Assembly (NCBI RefSeq): GCF_002419965.1
Contig: NZ_DIHC01000002.1
Coordinates: forward strand, 1-64,000
DNA: 64,000 nucleotides
DNA from: Pseudomonas sp. UBA5706
GTDB lineage: Bacteria; Pseudomonadota; Gammaproteobacteria; Pseudomonadales; Pseudomonadaceae
Reading direction: 5' to 3'
A program made the position numbers and the translations under genes. Positions 24,392 to 33,144 of the stretch are shown one piece after another. The notes below the pieces were generated by a model that did no database searches, was not told where the DNA came from, and saw nothing but the letters and a program-made list of their open reading frames with translations. Within the stretch, counting starts at the first letter, position 1; each line of letters begins with the position of its first letter.

Positions 24392-25153
24392 ATGCCCTAC
24401 TCGACTTTTTCGGACGCTCAGGTGAACAGCCTGATCAAGGCGATCGACAGTGACGGATACGCTGTTTTGCCGGACTGGGCCAGTCCGGCGCAGTTAAAGG
24501 AGCTGCAAGCGCTGGTGGCAAACGCAGTGGCCGCCGCTGGCAATGACTACGTTGCCCTCTCCGGTCGACAATCGGTCACTGGAACCCCCATGTACGACTG
24601 GGGCAACTCTCGGGATTTCATCGACCTGTGCCGTCGCGTCGTGGCAGGCGCCACCGGCGAACGCTCCAGCGATACCAGCCTGACGCAGACGCTGCGCTGC
24701 CTGACCGGCAACGGCGGGCGCAGGGAGTCGCTGATCTTTCACTACGACTCATTCGTGCTGACCACCATCATGCCGGTGTGCATGCCGGAAACAGGCGAGC
24801 GCGGCGACCTGCTGATGCTGCCTAATCATCGACCCATCAGACGCAGCTACCTGCGCAACCTTGTCGACAAGGTCCTAGTGGATAACCGCTGGGTGCAGCA
24901 TTACCTCAAGAGCCGACTCAAGCGCGATGATCAGGCCTTCACCCGTATCACCATGCGGCCCGGGCACCTGTACCTGTTCTGGGGTTACCGTTCGCTGCAC
25001 ACCAACATGCCGGTCGCCGAAGACGCCCTGCGCGCCACGGCAGTGTTCCACTACCACAACGTGCACGGCAGCAGCTCGCTGGCGAGCCGGCTGCGTAAGT
25101 CGTTGGGCACATTCAAAGGGCAGGATGTTCCGGACGATGTTCCGCAAACATGA
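24392..25153 (+). CDS. Putative PhyH-like Fe(II)/2-oxoglutarate dioxygenase
   Basis: This 253-residue soluble protein is not one I can name. It shows the layout of a phytanoyl-CoA-dioxygenase-like enzyme: an N-terminal GYAVLPDWASPAQLKEL segment, a possible iron HxD at H117/D119 (IFHYDSF), and a distal histidine H203 (YRSLHTNMP) followed by R214, which could bind 2-oxoglutarate. If so, it hydroxylates or otherwise oxidises an unknown substrate. A GAGG stands seven bases before the ATG. It is monocistronic, with a 242-bp AT-rich upstream region and a repeat-filled gap downstream. The function is an inference from motifs only. Confidence 0.65.
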   Translation: MPYSTFSDAQVNSLIKAIDSDGYAVLPDWASPAQLKELQALVANAVAAAGNDYVALSGRQSVTGTPMYDWGNSRDFIDLCRRVVAGATGERSSDTSLTQTLRCLTGNGGRRESLIFHYDSFVLTTIMPVCMPETGERGDLLMLPNHRPIRRSYLRNLVDKVLVDNRWVQHYLKSRLKRDDQAFTRITMRPGHLYLFWGYRSLHTNMPVAEDALRATAVFHYHNVHGSSSLASRLRKSLGTFKGQDVPDDVPQT

Positions 25154-25173
25154 TTTGCCGTTTGCGTTCAGCA

Positions 25174-25229
25174 ACGACCGCTTCTGGCCCAGGCGCAAGC
25201 TTGCATGCAATGTGCCCGGAAGCGGTCGT
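25174..25229. repeat. Long inverted repeat with REP-like sequence
   Basis: ACGACCGCTTCTGG (25174-25187) is inverted at 25216-25229 (CCGGAAGCGGTCGT), matching at 13 of 14 positions. Further on (25260-25320) there is a GCAGCCGATCGCGGCAAGCC stretch typical of Pseudomonas REP families. The gene-free interval 25154-25518 consists of these repeats and then an AT-rich upstream region for the dioxygenase at 25519. Confidence 0.55.
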
Positions 25230-25518
25230 CACTGCTGCGACTGTGGTTCATGCGGCAGGTCCGAGCTGTTGGTCCTGCGACTGCTGCGCAGCCGATCGCG
25301 GCAAGCCACGCGCCTTCGGCGCTTCTTCCGGAATCAATGGACAGATCTAGTGCTTCAAACCCACGCAAGCGCATTCGAATAACCTTATGAAATCTGGTTA
25401 TCTTCATAAATACCCCGCATAAACTCTCCTTCTATATTTATGACAAAAGGTGATTAGCGAATCGTTGATTTATATCTTTATGATCTGAGCCAGCACACCC
25501 TAGACAGGAGTTCAGGAC

Positions 25519-26430
25519 ATGGCGATTCAGATCAAACCCGTGGCAGGACGCATTGGCGCCGAGCTGAGCGGGATCAAGCTTTCTGGCGACATTGGCGCGC
25601 AAGACTTCAACCTCATCAATCAAGCGCTGCTCAAGCACAAGGTGCTGTTTTTCCGGGAGCAGTTCCTGACCGATGAAGAACACGAACATTTTTCGCTGCG
25701 CTTCGGTGATCAGGTGCCTCACCCCACGGTACCGTCCGTCAAGCAGAGCAATGCCATCCTGCATCTGGACGCCAAGGAAACCCGTGCAAACTCCTGGCAC
25801 ACCGATGTCACCTTCGTCGCCAATTACCCGAAAATCTCTATCCTGCGCGGCGTGGTCATCCCGCCCTACGGCGGCGACACTGTTTGGGCCAACACCGCGA
25901 CTGCTTACGCCGATCTGCCCACACCGCTGAAGGTGCTGGCTGACAGCCTTCGTGCCTTGCACACCAACCTTTACGATTACGCGGCGCCCCGCGATACCGG
26001 TGATGCGGGTGTTAAGCGCTATCGCGAGCAGTTCACCGCGCAAGTGTATGAGACCGAACACCCGCTGGTGCGTGTGCACCCGGAAACCGGCGAGCGCAGC
26101 CTGTTGCTCGGCCACTTCGTCAAACATATCCAAGGCGTCAGCAGCAACGACTCCAAGCAATTGATCCGCCTGTTCCACGATCGCATCACCCACCTGGACA
26201 ATACCGTGCGTTGGCGCTGGAGCGAGGGCGACGTGGTGATCTGGGACAACCGCGCCACTCAGCACATCGCAATCAATGACTACGGCAACGCCGAACGTAT
26301 CGTGCGCCGCACCACCGTTGCCGGTGACATCCCCGTCGGTGTGGACGGTCGCGCAAGCCAAGCGATCAAGCCGACACCCGACACCCTTTCCCCGCCAACA
26401 GAAGCCGACAAAAAGCATCTGGCCGCCTGA
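25519..26430 (+). CDS. TauD/TfdA dioxygenase, AtsK-like
   Basis: This 303-residue Fe(II)/2-oxoglutarate dioxygenase has the iron ligands H94 and D96 (SWHTD) and H249 (ATQH), with R260/R264 for the co-substrate. The stretches VAGRIGAELSG, HPTVPSV, ANSWHTDVTFV, GGDTVWANTA and GDVVIWDNRATQH strongly resemble P. putida AtsK, an alkylsulfatase that releases sulfite-level sulfur as sulfate from alkyl sulfate esters. Taurine or another sulfonate is the alternative substrate. An AGGAG lies eight bases before the ATG. The ABC importer genes follow immediately, forming a sulfur-scavenging module. Confidence 0.88.
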   Translation: MAIQIKPVAGRIGAELSGIKLSGDIGAQDFNLINQALLKHKVLFFREQFLTDEEHEHFSLRFGDQVPHPTVPSVKQSNAILHLDAKETRANSWHTDVTFVANYPKISILRGVVIPPYGGDTVWANTATAYADLPTPLKVLADSLRALHTNLYDYAAPRDTGDAGVKRYREQFTAQVYETEHPLVRVHPETGERSLLLGHFVKHIQGVSSNDSKQLIRLFHDRITHLDNTVRWRWSEGDVVIWDNRATQHIAINDYGNAERIVRRTTVAGDIPVGVDGRASQAIKPTPDTLSPPTEADKKHLAA

Positions 26431-26461
26431 TCGTCGTCACTCACTTTTAAGGAAAAACGTC

Positions 26462-27580
26462 ATGGCAAAGGCCAACCGACCCTCTGTATGGAGTACCACA
26501 AGCCTGGCGGCCGCATTGGCGGCGCTGCTGATGACGCCCTTGGCCGAGGCTGACGTGCTGCGTATCGGCGTGGCCAGCGCGGGGGGCGGCGACCCCGTCA
26601 CCTTCAGCGGATCGCCGTTGGGCATCGTGCGCAACCAGCAACTGCTGGAAAAGGCCTTTGAGGGGACTGGCACCGAGATTCAATGGTTCTTCTTCAAGGG
26701 TGCAGGGCCGGCGGTGAACGAGGCACTGTCCAACCAGCAACTGGACTTCGCCTATGAAGGCGACCTGCCGCAAGTGGTCGGTCGTGCCAACGGGCTGGAT
26801 ACCAAACTGCTGGCCGCAATCGGTGTGCGCTCCAACGTGTATCTGGCGGTGCCGAAAGGTTCCGACATCAAGACCATAGAAGACCTCAAGGGCAAGAAAG
26901 TCGCGGTGTTCCGCGGCACTAACGGACACCTGGTGTCGATCAACCTGCTGGCCGATCACGGCCTTACCGAACGTGATTTAAAAGTGATCAACCTGGACAG
27001 CGGCAGCAGCCAGGCCGCACTGGCCTCCAAGGGAGTAGACGCTGCATTCGGCGGCCGCGAGCTGTTCAAGCTGCGCGATCAGGGGCTGGCGGACATCATC
27101 TTTGACAACCCCAACAACGACGTGCGCTACACGCGCCAGTGCGCCTTGGTCGTCCGGGGTGCCTACGAAAAGGAACATGCCGACAACGTGCAGAAGGTGG
27201 TCAACACCCTGGTCGACGCCGCGAAGTGGGAGTCCGAGCAAAGCAACCGCGACGCCGTGCTCAACGAATGGGCCAAGACCAACGAACCGCTGGCCTCGCT
27301 CAAGGCCGACTTCGGTCATATCACCTTGCGCGACAGCGCCTCGCCCCTGGTAGATGAATTCCTGCGCACGCGTTATCAGGCGGTCGCCGATCAGGCCAAG
27401 GAGGAGAAGATGATTCGCCGCCCTGTGACCATCGACGGCTGGTTCGAGACCCGATACCTGGATAACGCGCTGAAGGCCAAGGGCCTGGAGCATTACTGGA
27501 CTGCCTATGGCGCGGATGGCAAGGCAAGCGCGAACAACGCCACCGTTTCATCGGACAAGACGGTCAACAACGGAGGCTGA
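26462..27580 (+). CDS. Sulfonate/sulfate-ester ABC transporter binding protein
   Basis: This 372-residue protein carries a signal peptide (TTSLAAALAALLMTPLAEA, cut near residue 30). The mature protein is of the SsuA/AtsR type: LRIGVASAGGGDPVTFSG, IQWFFFKGAGPAVNEALSNQQLDFAYEGDLP, and LKGKKVAVFRGTNGHLVSINLLADHGL. It delivers an organosulfur substrate to the permeases encoded next. It starts 31 bp after the dioxygenase stop, with AAGGA eight bases before the ATG, and sits only four bases before the next gene. The C-terminal 20 residues are a polar tail with no assigned role. Confidence 0.87.
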   Translation: MAKANRPSVWSTTSLAAALAALLMTPLAEADVLRIGVASAGGGDPVTFSGSPLGIVRNQQLLEKAFEGTGTEIQWFFFKGAGPAVNEALSNQQLDFAYEGDLPQVVGRANGLDTKLLAAIGVRSNVYLAVPKGSDIKTIEDLKGKKVAVFRGTNGHLVSINLLADHGLTERDLKVINLDSGSSQAALASKGVDAAFGGRELFKLRDQGLADIIFDNPNNDVRYTRQCALVVRGAYEKEHADNVQKVVNTLVDAAKWESEQSNRDAVLNEWAKTNEPLASLKADFGHITLRDSASPLVDEFLRTRYQAVADQAKEEKMIRRPVTIDGWFETRYLDNALKAKGLEHYWTAYGADGKASANNATVSSDKTVNNGG

Positions 27581-27584
27581 TGTG

Positions 27585-28496
27585 ATGCCCAGAGCGACCG
27601 CACCCGCCCTCGATCAACGACAGCCGCCGGCGAAAAGCCTGGCAACCGTCGAGCGCCTTCCCTACTTTCCAGCACGCGCACCACGCCGCGTTACAGCGAT
27701 CAGGCGCCCTGGCCCGGCCTGGCGAAACCGGGCGCTGAATAGCGCACTGCCGTGGCTGCTGCCCATCGCGCTGTTGGGCTTGTGGTACCTGGGTACCGAG
27801 CGCGGCTGGCTATCGGAGCAAGTGCTGCCGCCACCGGCGTATGTCTACCAGACCCTTACCGACCTGTTCACCACGGGTGATCTGTGGCTCAACGCCTCGG
27901 CCAGTCTGCAGCGGGTGTTGGTGGGCTTTTTGATCGGCTCGGGGCTGGGCGTGACATTGGGCCTGCTCATGGGGCTGTCAAAAACCGTGGAAGACTATCT
28001 GCTGCCGACGTTCAACGCGCTGGTGCAGATTCCCGTGCTGGGCTGGATGCCTTTCGCCCTGCTGCTGTTCGGCATCGGCGAGCCTTTGAAATACGTGCTC
28101 ATCGCTCACGCGGCGCTGGTACCGGTGACGCTGTGTACCTTGCAGGCGTTTCATCAGGTGCCCAAGCGTCTGCTCGAAGTCGGTCAGGCCTACGGCTTCA
28201 GCCAGCGCCAGATCGTCACCGACATCGTGCTGCCCTCCGCGCTCGCGCCGATTTTCACCGGGCTGCGCCTGGGCTTCACCAAGGCCTGGCTGTCGCTGGT
28301 GGTAGTCGAGTTGCTCGCCTCCAGTGAGGGCCTGGGGTATCTGATCGCTTACGGGCGTCAGCTGTTTCAGATGGACCTGGTGATGGCGGCAGTGGTCGTG
28401 GTCGGCACGGTCGGGCTGTTGATCGACCGCGGCTTCGAGGTCATCGAGCGTCGTCTGAATAAAGGTCGGGTGATCACGCCAGGGAGGCTGGCATGA
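27585..28496 (+). CDS. ABC transporter permease (SsuC-type), first of two
   Basis: This 303-residue inner-membrane protein has an unusually long basic N-terminal extension (about 60 residues) before the first span (ALPWLLPIALLGLWYLG). The EAA loop, EVGQAYGFSQRQIVTDIVLPSALAPIFTGLRLG, is the contact site for the ATPase. GGAGG lies eight bases before the ATG. Its stop overlaps the next permease start by ATGA. Two permease genes in tandem suggest a heterodimeric channel instead of the usual SsuC homodimer. Confidence 0.88.
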   Translation: MPRATAPALDQRQPPAKSLATVERLPYFPARAPRRVTAIRRPGPAWRNRALNSALPWLLPIALLGLWYLGTERGWLSEQVLPPPAYVYQTLTDLFTTGDLWLNASASLQRVLVGFLIGSGLGVTLGLLMGLSKTVEDYLLPTFNALVQIPVLGWMPFALLLFGIGEPLKYVLIAHAALVPVTLCTLQAFHQVPKRLLEVGQAYGFSQRQIVTDIVLPSALAPIFTGLRLGFTKAWLSLVVVELLASSEGLGYLIAYGRQLFQMDLVMAAVVVVGTVGLLIDRGFEVIERRLNKGRVITPGRLA

Positions 28497-29281
28497 GTTC
28501 ACTGACGACAACACAGACGCCACGCCAGCATCGCTATCGCGGCTGGGTGGTGCCGGTAGTCGGTATCGCAGTCTGGTGGTTGGCCGCCCATCAAGGCTGG
28601 AGCGATTCGGGCCTGTTGGTGTCCCCGCAAAAAGTCGCGGTTACCGCCTGGGAGCAGGTGACCTCGGGGCAGTTCTGGCGGGCCATTTCATCAAGTCTGG
28701 TGCGCGACCTCAGCGGCTTTCTGATCGGCACTGTCCTGGGCCTGGTCCTCGGCTGCCTGCTGGGGTTCTCGCGCCTGTTCGAGCGCCTGGTCGGACCGAG
28801 TTTCAACACGTTCAAACAGATTTCACTGTTCGCCTGGATCCCCCTGATCTCGGTGTGGTTCGGCTTGGGCGACGTGGCCAAGGTGGTGTTTCTTTCCCTC
28901 GCGGCACTGGTGCCGGTGGTGGTCAATACCTGCGACGGGCTGCGCAACGTGCCGAACGCCTTTGTGGAGGTGGCGAAGGTGTATGGCTTCAGCCGCTGGC
29001 AAACCATCATCGGGGTGATGCTGCCGGCCGCACTGCCGTCGATCTTCACCGGGATTTACCTGGCGCTGGTGTATTCGTGGCTCGCGACCATCGGTGCCGA
29101 ATATCTGCTGGTTTCCGGCGACGGTATCGGCAATACGCTGATCGATGGCAGCGAGCATTTCATGATGGATCTGGTGTTGTTCGGCATGATCATCATCGGC
29201 CTGGTCGGCTGGGGGCTCAATGCCGTGGCACGCCGCCTGGAGCGGCGCATGCAACGGCTTTACGGCGTCACGCCTCGTTAG
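28493..29281 (+). CDS. ABC transporter permease (SsuC-type), second of two
   Basis: This 262-residue membrane protein has about six spans and an EAA loop, EVAKVYGFSRWQTIIGVMLPAALPSIFTGIYLA, homologous to the one in the preceding gene. It starts with an ATG overlapping that gene's stop, so the two are translationally coupled and presumably made in equal amount. It is the shorter paralogue and lacks the N-terminal extension. With its neighbour it should form the channel for alkyl sulfates or sulfonates. Confidence 0.88.
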   Translation: MSSLTTTQTPRQHRYRGWVVPVVGIAVWWLAAHQGWSDSGLLVSPQKVAVTAWEQVTSGQFWRAISSSLVRDLSGFLIGTVLGLVLGCLLGFSRLFERLVGPSFNTFKQISLFAWIPLISVWFGLGDVAKVVFLSLAALVPVVVNTCDGLRNVPNAFVEVAKVYGFSRWQTIIGVMLPAALPSIFTGIYLALVYSWLATIGAEYLLVSGDGIGNTLIDGSEHFMMDLVLFGMIIIGLVGWGLNAVARRLERRMQRLYGVTPR

Positions 29282-29320
29282 ACCCTTTCTCGACATTTCA
29301 AGCATTCAAAGGAATTCGCC

Positions 29321-30115
29321 ATGCCTGCCAGTCAACCGCTCCCGCTTTCACCACAGCAAGGCAACGGGCTGCGCCTGGAGCACGTCAGCAAACACTTCTC
29401 CGGGGCCAGCGCCGACACGCAACTGCAAGTGCTGGATAACATTCAGCTGGACATTGCGCCGGGCGAATTCATCACAATCGTCGGCGCCAGCGGTTGTGGC
29501 AAATCGACGCTGCTGCGGCTGATCCTGGGGCTGGACGAGGCGTTTGAGGGGCGCATCCTGCTCGATGAAAAACCGATCAAGGGCACAGGGCTTGAGCGTG
29601 GCATCGTGTTCCAGGACCACCGTTTGTTCCCCTGGCTGACCGTGGAGCAGAACGTCGCCGTCGGATTGAAGAACGCACCGCTGACGCCTGCGCAAAAGCG
29701 CGAAACCGTACGCGAGCATATTCACCTGGTGGGCCTGCAAGACTTCACCGAGTCGTACCCGCATCAGATTTCCGGCGGCATGGCTCAGCGCGTGGCCATC
29801 GCTCGCGGGCTGGTGAACCGACCCAGTGTGCTATTGCTGGATGAACCCTTTGGCGCCCTCGATGCCCTGACCCGCGCGCGCTTGCAACGCGAGCTGCAGA
29901 ATATCTGGCAGCAGGAAAAAATCACCATGGTGCATGTCACCCATGACGTCGACGAGGCGGTGTATCTGGGTGATCGCGTGGTAGTGATGCAGCCGCATCC
30001 GGGCCGGATTCGTCGCATTGTCGACATCGACCTGCCTCGCCCGCGTAATCGCAGCGACGCACGGTTCATTGCACTACGCGATGACGTGCTGAGTGATTTT
30101 GCGGAGTTGTCTTGA
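29321..30115 (+). CDS. ABC transporter ATPase (SsuB-type)
   Basis: The 264-residue protein is a nitrate/sulfonate/taurine-type ATPase. Walker A is GASGCGKST near residues 54-62, the Q-loop follows in FQDHRLFPWLTVEQN, the signature is ISGGMAQRVAIARGL, Walker B is LLLDEPFGALD, and the switch histidine is in VTHDVDEAV. It powers the importer encoded upstream. AAGGA precedes the ATG by nine bases. This gene ends the operon; a palindrome at 30331-30361 may stop transcription. Confidence 0.92.
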   Translation: MPASQPLPLSPQQGNGLRLEHVSKHFSGASADTQLQVLDNIQLDIAPGEFITIVGASGCGKSTLLRLILGLDEAFEGRILLDEKPIKGTGLERGIVFQDHRLFPWLTVEQNVAVGLKNAPLTPAQKRETVREHIHLVGLQDFTESYPHQISGGMAQRVAIARGLVNRPSVLLLDEPFGALDALTRARLQRELQNIWQQEKITMVHVTHDVDEAVYLGDRVVVMQPHPGRIRRIVDIDLPRPRNRSDARFIALRDDVLSDFAELS

Positions 30116-30330
30116 ACCGTTGCGGGCGCTGGAATGCTGGCGTCTTTTATTCTCACCAAAACCCTGAACGCCTGGCTTGCCTGCGATCGGCCAGGAACCG
30201 GTAACAGACTCTGACCCCTTGGTTATTTCAGACAGCCCGCAGTTGCAGGGCTTACCGCCGGTGCGGCACGCGACAGATCGTCGTCGTGCTTAACTCCCAC
30301 ACCTTCGGCTGCACCAGAAGCAGCAAAGCC

Positions 30331-30361
30331 CTAGTGTGGTGTTTCAGAAATACCACACTAG
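30331..30361. terminator. 31-bp near-perfect palindrome between convergent genes
   Basis: Arms 30331-30345 and 30347-30361 are inverted copies with a single G/T wobble, around a one-base centre at 30346. The outer word is CTAGTGTGGT. There is no T-tract on either side, so a classical terminator is not assured, but it sits between two converging operons (ats-type and GGDEF). REP-like sequence (CTTGCCTGCGATCGGCCAGG) lies at about 30177-30196. Confidence 0.5.
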
Positions 30362-30378
30362 CAGCAGGCGCATTGCGA

Positions 30379-31335
30379 TCACCCCTCGTGCAACGACACC
30401 TGATTGCGCCCGTTCTTCTTCGACGCATACAACGCTTGGTCGGCCCATTCGATCAAGGTCTTGTGCTCGGTCAGGGACGCACCCATGTCCGCCACACCGA
30501 GGCTAATGGTGCAGCGGACCACCTTGCCATCATGGATGATTTCCTGCGCCTCGACCGCCGCCCGCAGGCGCTCGGCGAACATGCTGCCGCCATAGCTGTC
30601 AGTGTCCGGCAACAACACCGCGTACTCCTCACCGCCGTAGCGCCCGGCAACATCGGTATCGCGAATGTGCTCGCGGATCACATCAGCCACGCCCTGGATT
30701 ACCTTGTCGCCACACTGGTGACCATAAGTGTCGTTAACGCGTTTGAAATGATCGATGTCGAACATCACCAGCGCCGCTGATGTGCCGTACCGCACGTGCC
30801 GCGAACACTCCATACGTACCATCTCCTCCCAATACCCACGGTTATGCAGGCCAGTCAGGCGGTCAGTGTTGGAGAGTTTCTGCAATTGCTGGTTGGCTGC
30901 CTGCAACTGCAGCCGGTTGGTCGCCACATCCGTAACGTCGTAGATCACCACACACACATGCGTCACCTCGCCGCTGGTTGAGCGCAACGGGAACATCGTG
31001 GTGTTCTGATACATGAAATCTTCCAGGCCGGTGATCGGCTGATAGCTTTTGAAACGCACCAGATACGGGCGCTGCTCCCAGATAGTGAACGCTGGTGTAC
31101 CGAGCGTGATCACGCTATCGAGCTTCTTTTTCAGCCAGTCCTGGCTCACCTCCGGGAACAGCTCGAAGAACGAGCGATTGGCTGCCTCGTTAGGCAGTAC
31201 GCCCGAGCGGTTTTCCATGAACGTGTTCCACACCTGCACCCGGTAGCCCTGATCCAGCACCACAACGCCGACGTCGATGCTCTGGGTGATGGTCAGCAGC
31301 CAATGCAGCTCTTTAAGGTCGATATGATCGTTCAT
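30379..31335 (-). CDS. PAS-GGDEF diguanylate cyclase
   Basis: This 318-residue soluble protein has a PAS-like sensor domain (residues 10-140) followed by a GGDEF domain. The active loop is GGEEY at 234-238, a functional variant, and an inhibitory site, RDTD, lies at 225-228, exactly five residues before it. DRLTGLHNR and FDIDHFKRVND supply the substrate and metal contacts. It should make cyclic di-GMP from GTP and be product-inhibited. No membrane span is present. It is the second gene of an operon with the response regulator, starting three bases after that stop. Confidence 0.9.
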   Translation of the reverse strand: MNDHIDLKELHWLLTITQSIDVGVVVLDQGYRVQVWNTFMENRSGVLPNEAANRSFFELFPEVSQDWLKKKLDSVITLGTPAFTIWEQRPYLVRFKSYQPITGLEDFMYQNTTMFPLRSTSGEVTHVCVVIYDVTDVATNRLQLQAANQQLQKLSNTDRLTGLHNRGYWEEMVRMECSRHVRYGTSAALVMFDIDHFKRVNDTYGHQCGDKVIQGVADVIREHIRDTDVAGRYGGEEYAVLLPDTDSYGGSMFAERLRAAVEAQEIIHDGKVVRCTISLGVADMGASLTEHKTLIEWADQALYASKKNGRNQVSLHEG

Positions 31336-31338
31336 GTA

Positions 31339-32337
31339 TCAGCTCATCAGGTAGGCGAGTTTTCGCGACAGGCGCTCAACCGAATCTTCGGTGAACAACA
31401 TCAACAGGTCGAAATGAATGTTGTGGCCTTCCAGGCTGCAACTGATCTCCACAGCGAGAGTCTTCTTCCAGCGCTGCTGGTTGATGCGTATCAGCTCCTC
31501 GATGCCGCTGTGTTCACCGAGCACCTGTGGATGCCCTTGGGAAAACGCGATGTCAATCTGCTCGGCAATGCCGCTAAGGCATGCCCCGATCAGGATCGAA
31601 GACAGGTCCAGCAGCATTTCCATTTCGGAATAATCGCTGTCCTGAATCTTCATCAGTTGCGCCATGTCGGCGATTTCGGAGTCATGGAATAGCAGTAGCG
31701 CCTCACCTGCGATGCCGCCGCCAATGTAGCCCTGGCATACGGCGGTCAGCCGATCACTGGCCTGGGCGTCGGCAAGGGCCATATGCAGCTCACCGACTTC
31801 CAGCATATTGACGTTGGGGACCGGCAACTGAACGAACACCCCGAGGACCCGGGCAAGCAACGCCGCGGCACGGCCCATGGCCACGTTGATGGTTTCACGA
31901 AACGCATCCTGAAAACTGATGGCGGCGTGTTCGGATGTGGGCGCACCAGCCACGGCACTGGCCGGCTCACCCAGAAGCCCGAGACGTTGCAAGGTCTGCT
32001 GCAACTCAAGCGGATCGGCCGGTTTCTTCAGAAACGCCAAGGCGCCCAGTTCGAGGGTACGGCGCACAGCCTCCTCCTGGACATCGCCGGATACCACGAT
32101 GACCTTGGCTGGCAGTTTTTCCGCTCGGATGGCAGCCAGCGCCTGATAGCCGTCCATATCCGGCATGGTCAAATCCAGCAACACCACTTGCCCCAAGCCT
32201 TGACGGATCGCCTGTAGACCTTCATTTCCATTGGTCGCTGTCGTCACTGTTACCCCCCAGTCGGGAGGTAAGGCTCTTATCAGTTGTTTGCGCGCCATAT
32301 TGGAATCGTCACAAATCAGCAAGGGAATCGTGGACAT
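31339..32337 (-). CDS. Response regulator with CheC-like phosphatase domain
   Basis: This 332-residue protein has a receiver domain at residues 5-125 (acidic pocket D10/D11, phospho-acceptor D55 in LLDLTMPDMDG, conserved K in FLKKP). A linker leads to a CheC/CheX-type domain. The first phosphatase motif is intact (E148, N151 and P172), but the second, at about 244-247, reads DLSS instead of the ExxN pattern. The protein probably dephosphorylates a receiver or feeds chemotaxis/c-di-GMP signalling. It is cotranscribed with the GGDEF gene. The start is at 32337; an in-frame M five codons earlier is less likely. Confidence 0.85.
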   Translation of the reverse strand: MSTIPLLICDDSNMARKQLIRALPPDWGVTVTTATNGNEGLQAIRQGLGQVVLLDLTMPDMDGYQALAAIRAEKLPAKVIVVSGDVQEEAVRRTLELGALAFLKKPADPLELQQTLQRLGLLGEPASAVAGAPTSEHAAISFQDAFRETINVAMGRAAALLARVLGVFVQLPVPNVNMLEVGELHMALADAQASDRLTAVCQGYIGGGIAGEALLLFHDSEIADMAQLMKIQDSDYSEMEMLLDLSSILIGACLSGIAEQIDIAFSQGHPQVLGEHSGIEELIRINQQRWKKTLAVEISCSLEGHNIHFDLLMLFTEDSVERLSRKLAYLMS

Positions 32338-33014
32338 TGCGTTCAATCTCACGGCAAAAGAATGTCAGGCAAGGCCCGGACTGTCTGTGCAATTCATCGC
32401 GCGACAACGTGTAAGTGCGCCTTAAATCGAATCGTTATCCCATTAAAGATCAGCGAACAGAGTGGGGCGAATCTTCACTCATCTAGGCACGTGAAGGCAG
32501 CATGCAATAATTATGCGCAGCAACAATTGGATTTCCACCCGGACGAATGAATAAAACAACATGCCAATATTTTATGACGCCCACACTCCTGCGGATGAAG
32601 ATATCTACACTCTTTTACGTAAAGGGATCTTGATTTAGGGCGCCAATGTGACTTGGCGAGATAAAAAAGCGCTGCTTGGTGGCCGCGTATATCAGCTGCT
32701 ACACGCAGCAAGCCACTCTTCAACGAGTGGGCCCGATAGGCCGCGAACAGTCGGTCAAAGAACGTTCGGCCAAGGTAGATTGCTGCAGCAGAGGTGTGAG
32801 AAAGGCGAGCGTACGGCGCTTGTAAACACGCAGTGGCTGGTGGATGAGAAGAAGTTGGTGCGAGTGCTCCAAAAGAAGTTCAAACACGAAAACGTTCGCC
32901 AACACAACAAGACCACGTTCTTTATAGCTTTTTTTTGTGTGTGTAAGTCTAAACCCTGCTGAGCGAATCGTGGAGCAACGTGTTTATAGACAATTTACTC
33001 AGCTTCCAGATAGA
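32338..33014. other. Long gene-free interval
   Basis: From the start of the response regulator to the hairpin before the BON gene, no reading frame looks coding. Short frames at 32648-32962 (+) and 32511-32723 (-) lack ribosome sites, family motifs and codon bias. The stretch is more AT-rich than its flanks and contains T-runs near 32929. It may contain promoters for the leftward two-gene operon, an undetected small RNA, or gene remains that can no longer be recognised. Confidence 0.5.
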
Positions 33015-33044
33015 ACAGGCCCCGACGCGAGCGCCGGGGCCTGT
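33015..33044 (-). terminator. Terminator hairpin after the BON gene
   Basis: ACAGGCCCCG (33015-33024) and CGGGGCCTGT (33035-33044) form a perfect 10-bp stem with a 10-base loop. On the minus strand it is followed by TCTATCT, a weak T-tract. It lies 100 bp downstream of the BON gene stop. Confidence 0.6.
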
Positions 33045-33144
33045 AATGGCCACATCCTTGTGGCCTTCGCATGAACCTTCAATCGACTGATCGAGAACCT
33101 CCCTGGCCATCAATCATCCGTTCGTACGGTTCTTTGAAACCTGA

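Noticed and set aside
32648..32962. 104-codon frame in the gene-free interval
   Set aside because: No ribosome site, no motif, and a composition unlike the neighbouring genes.
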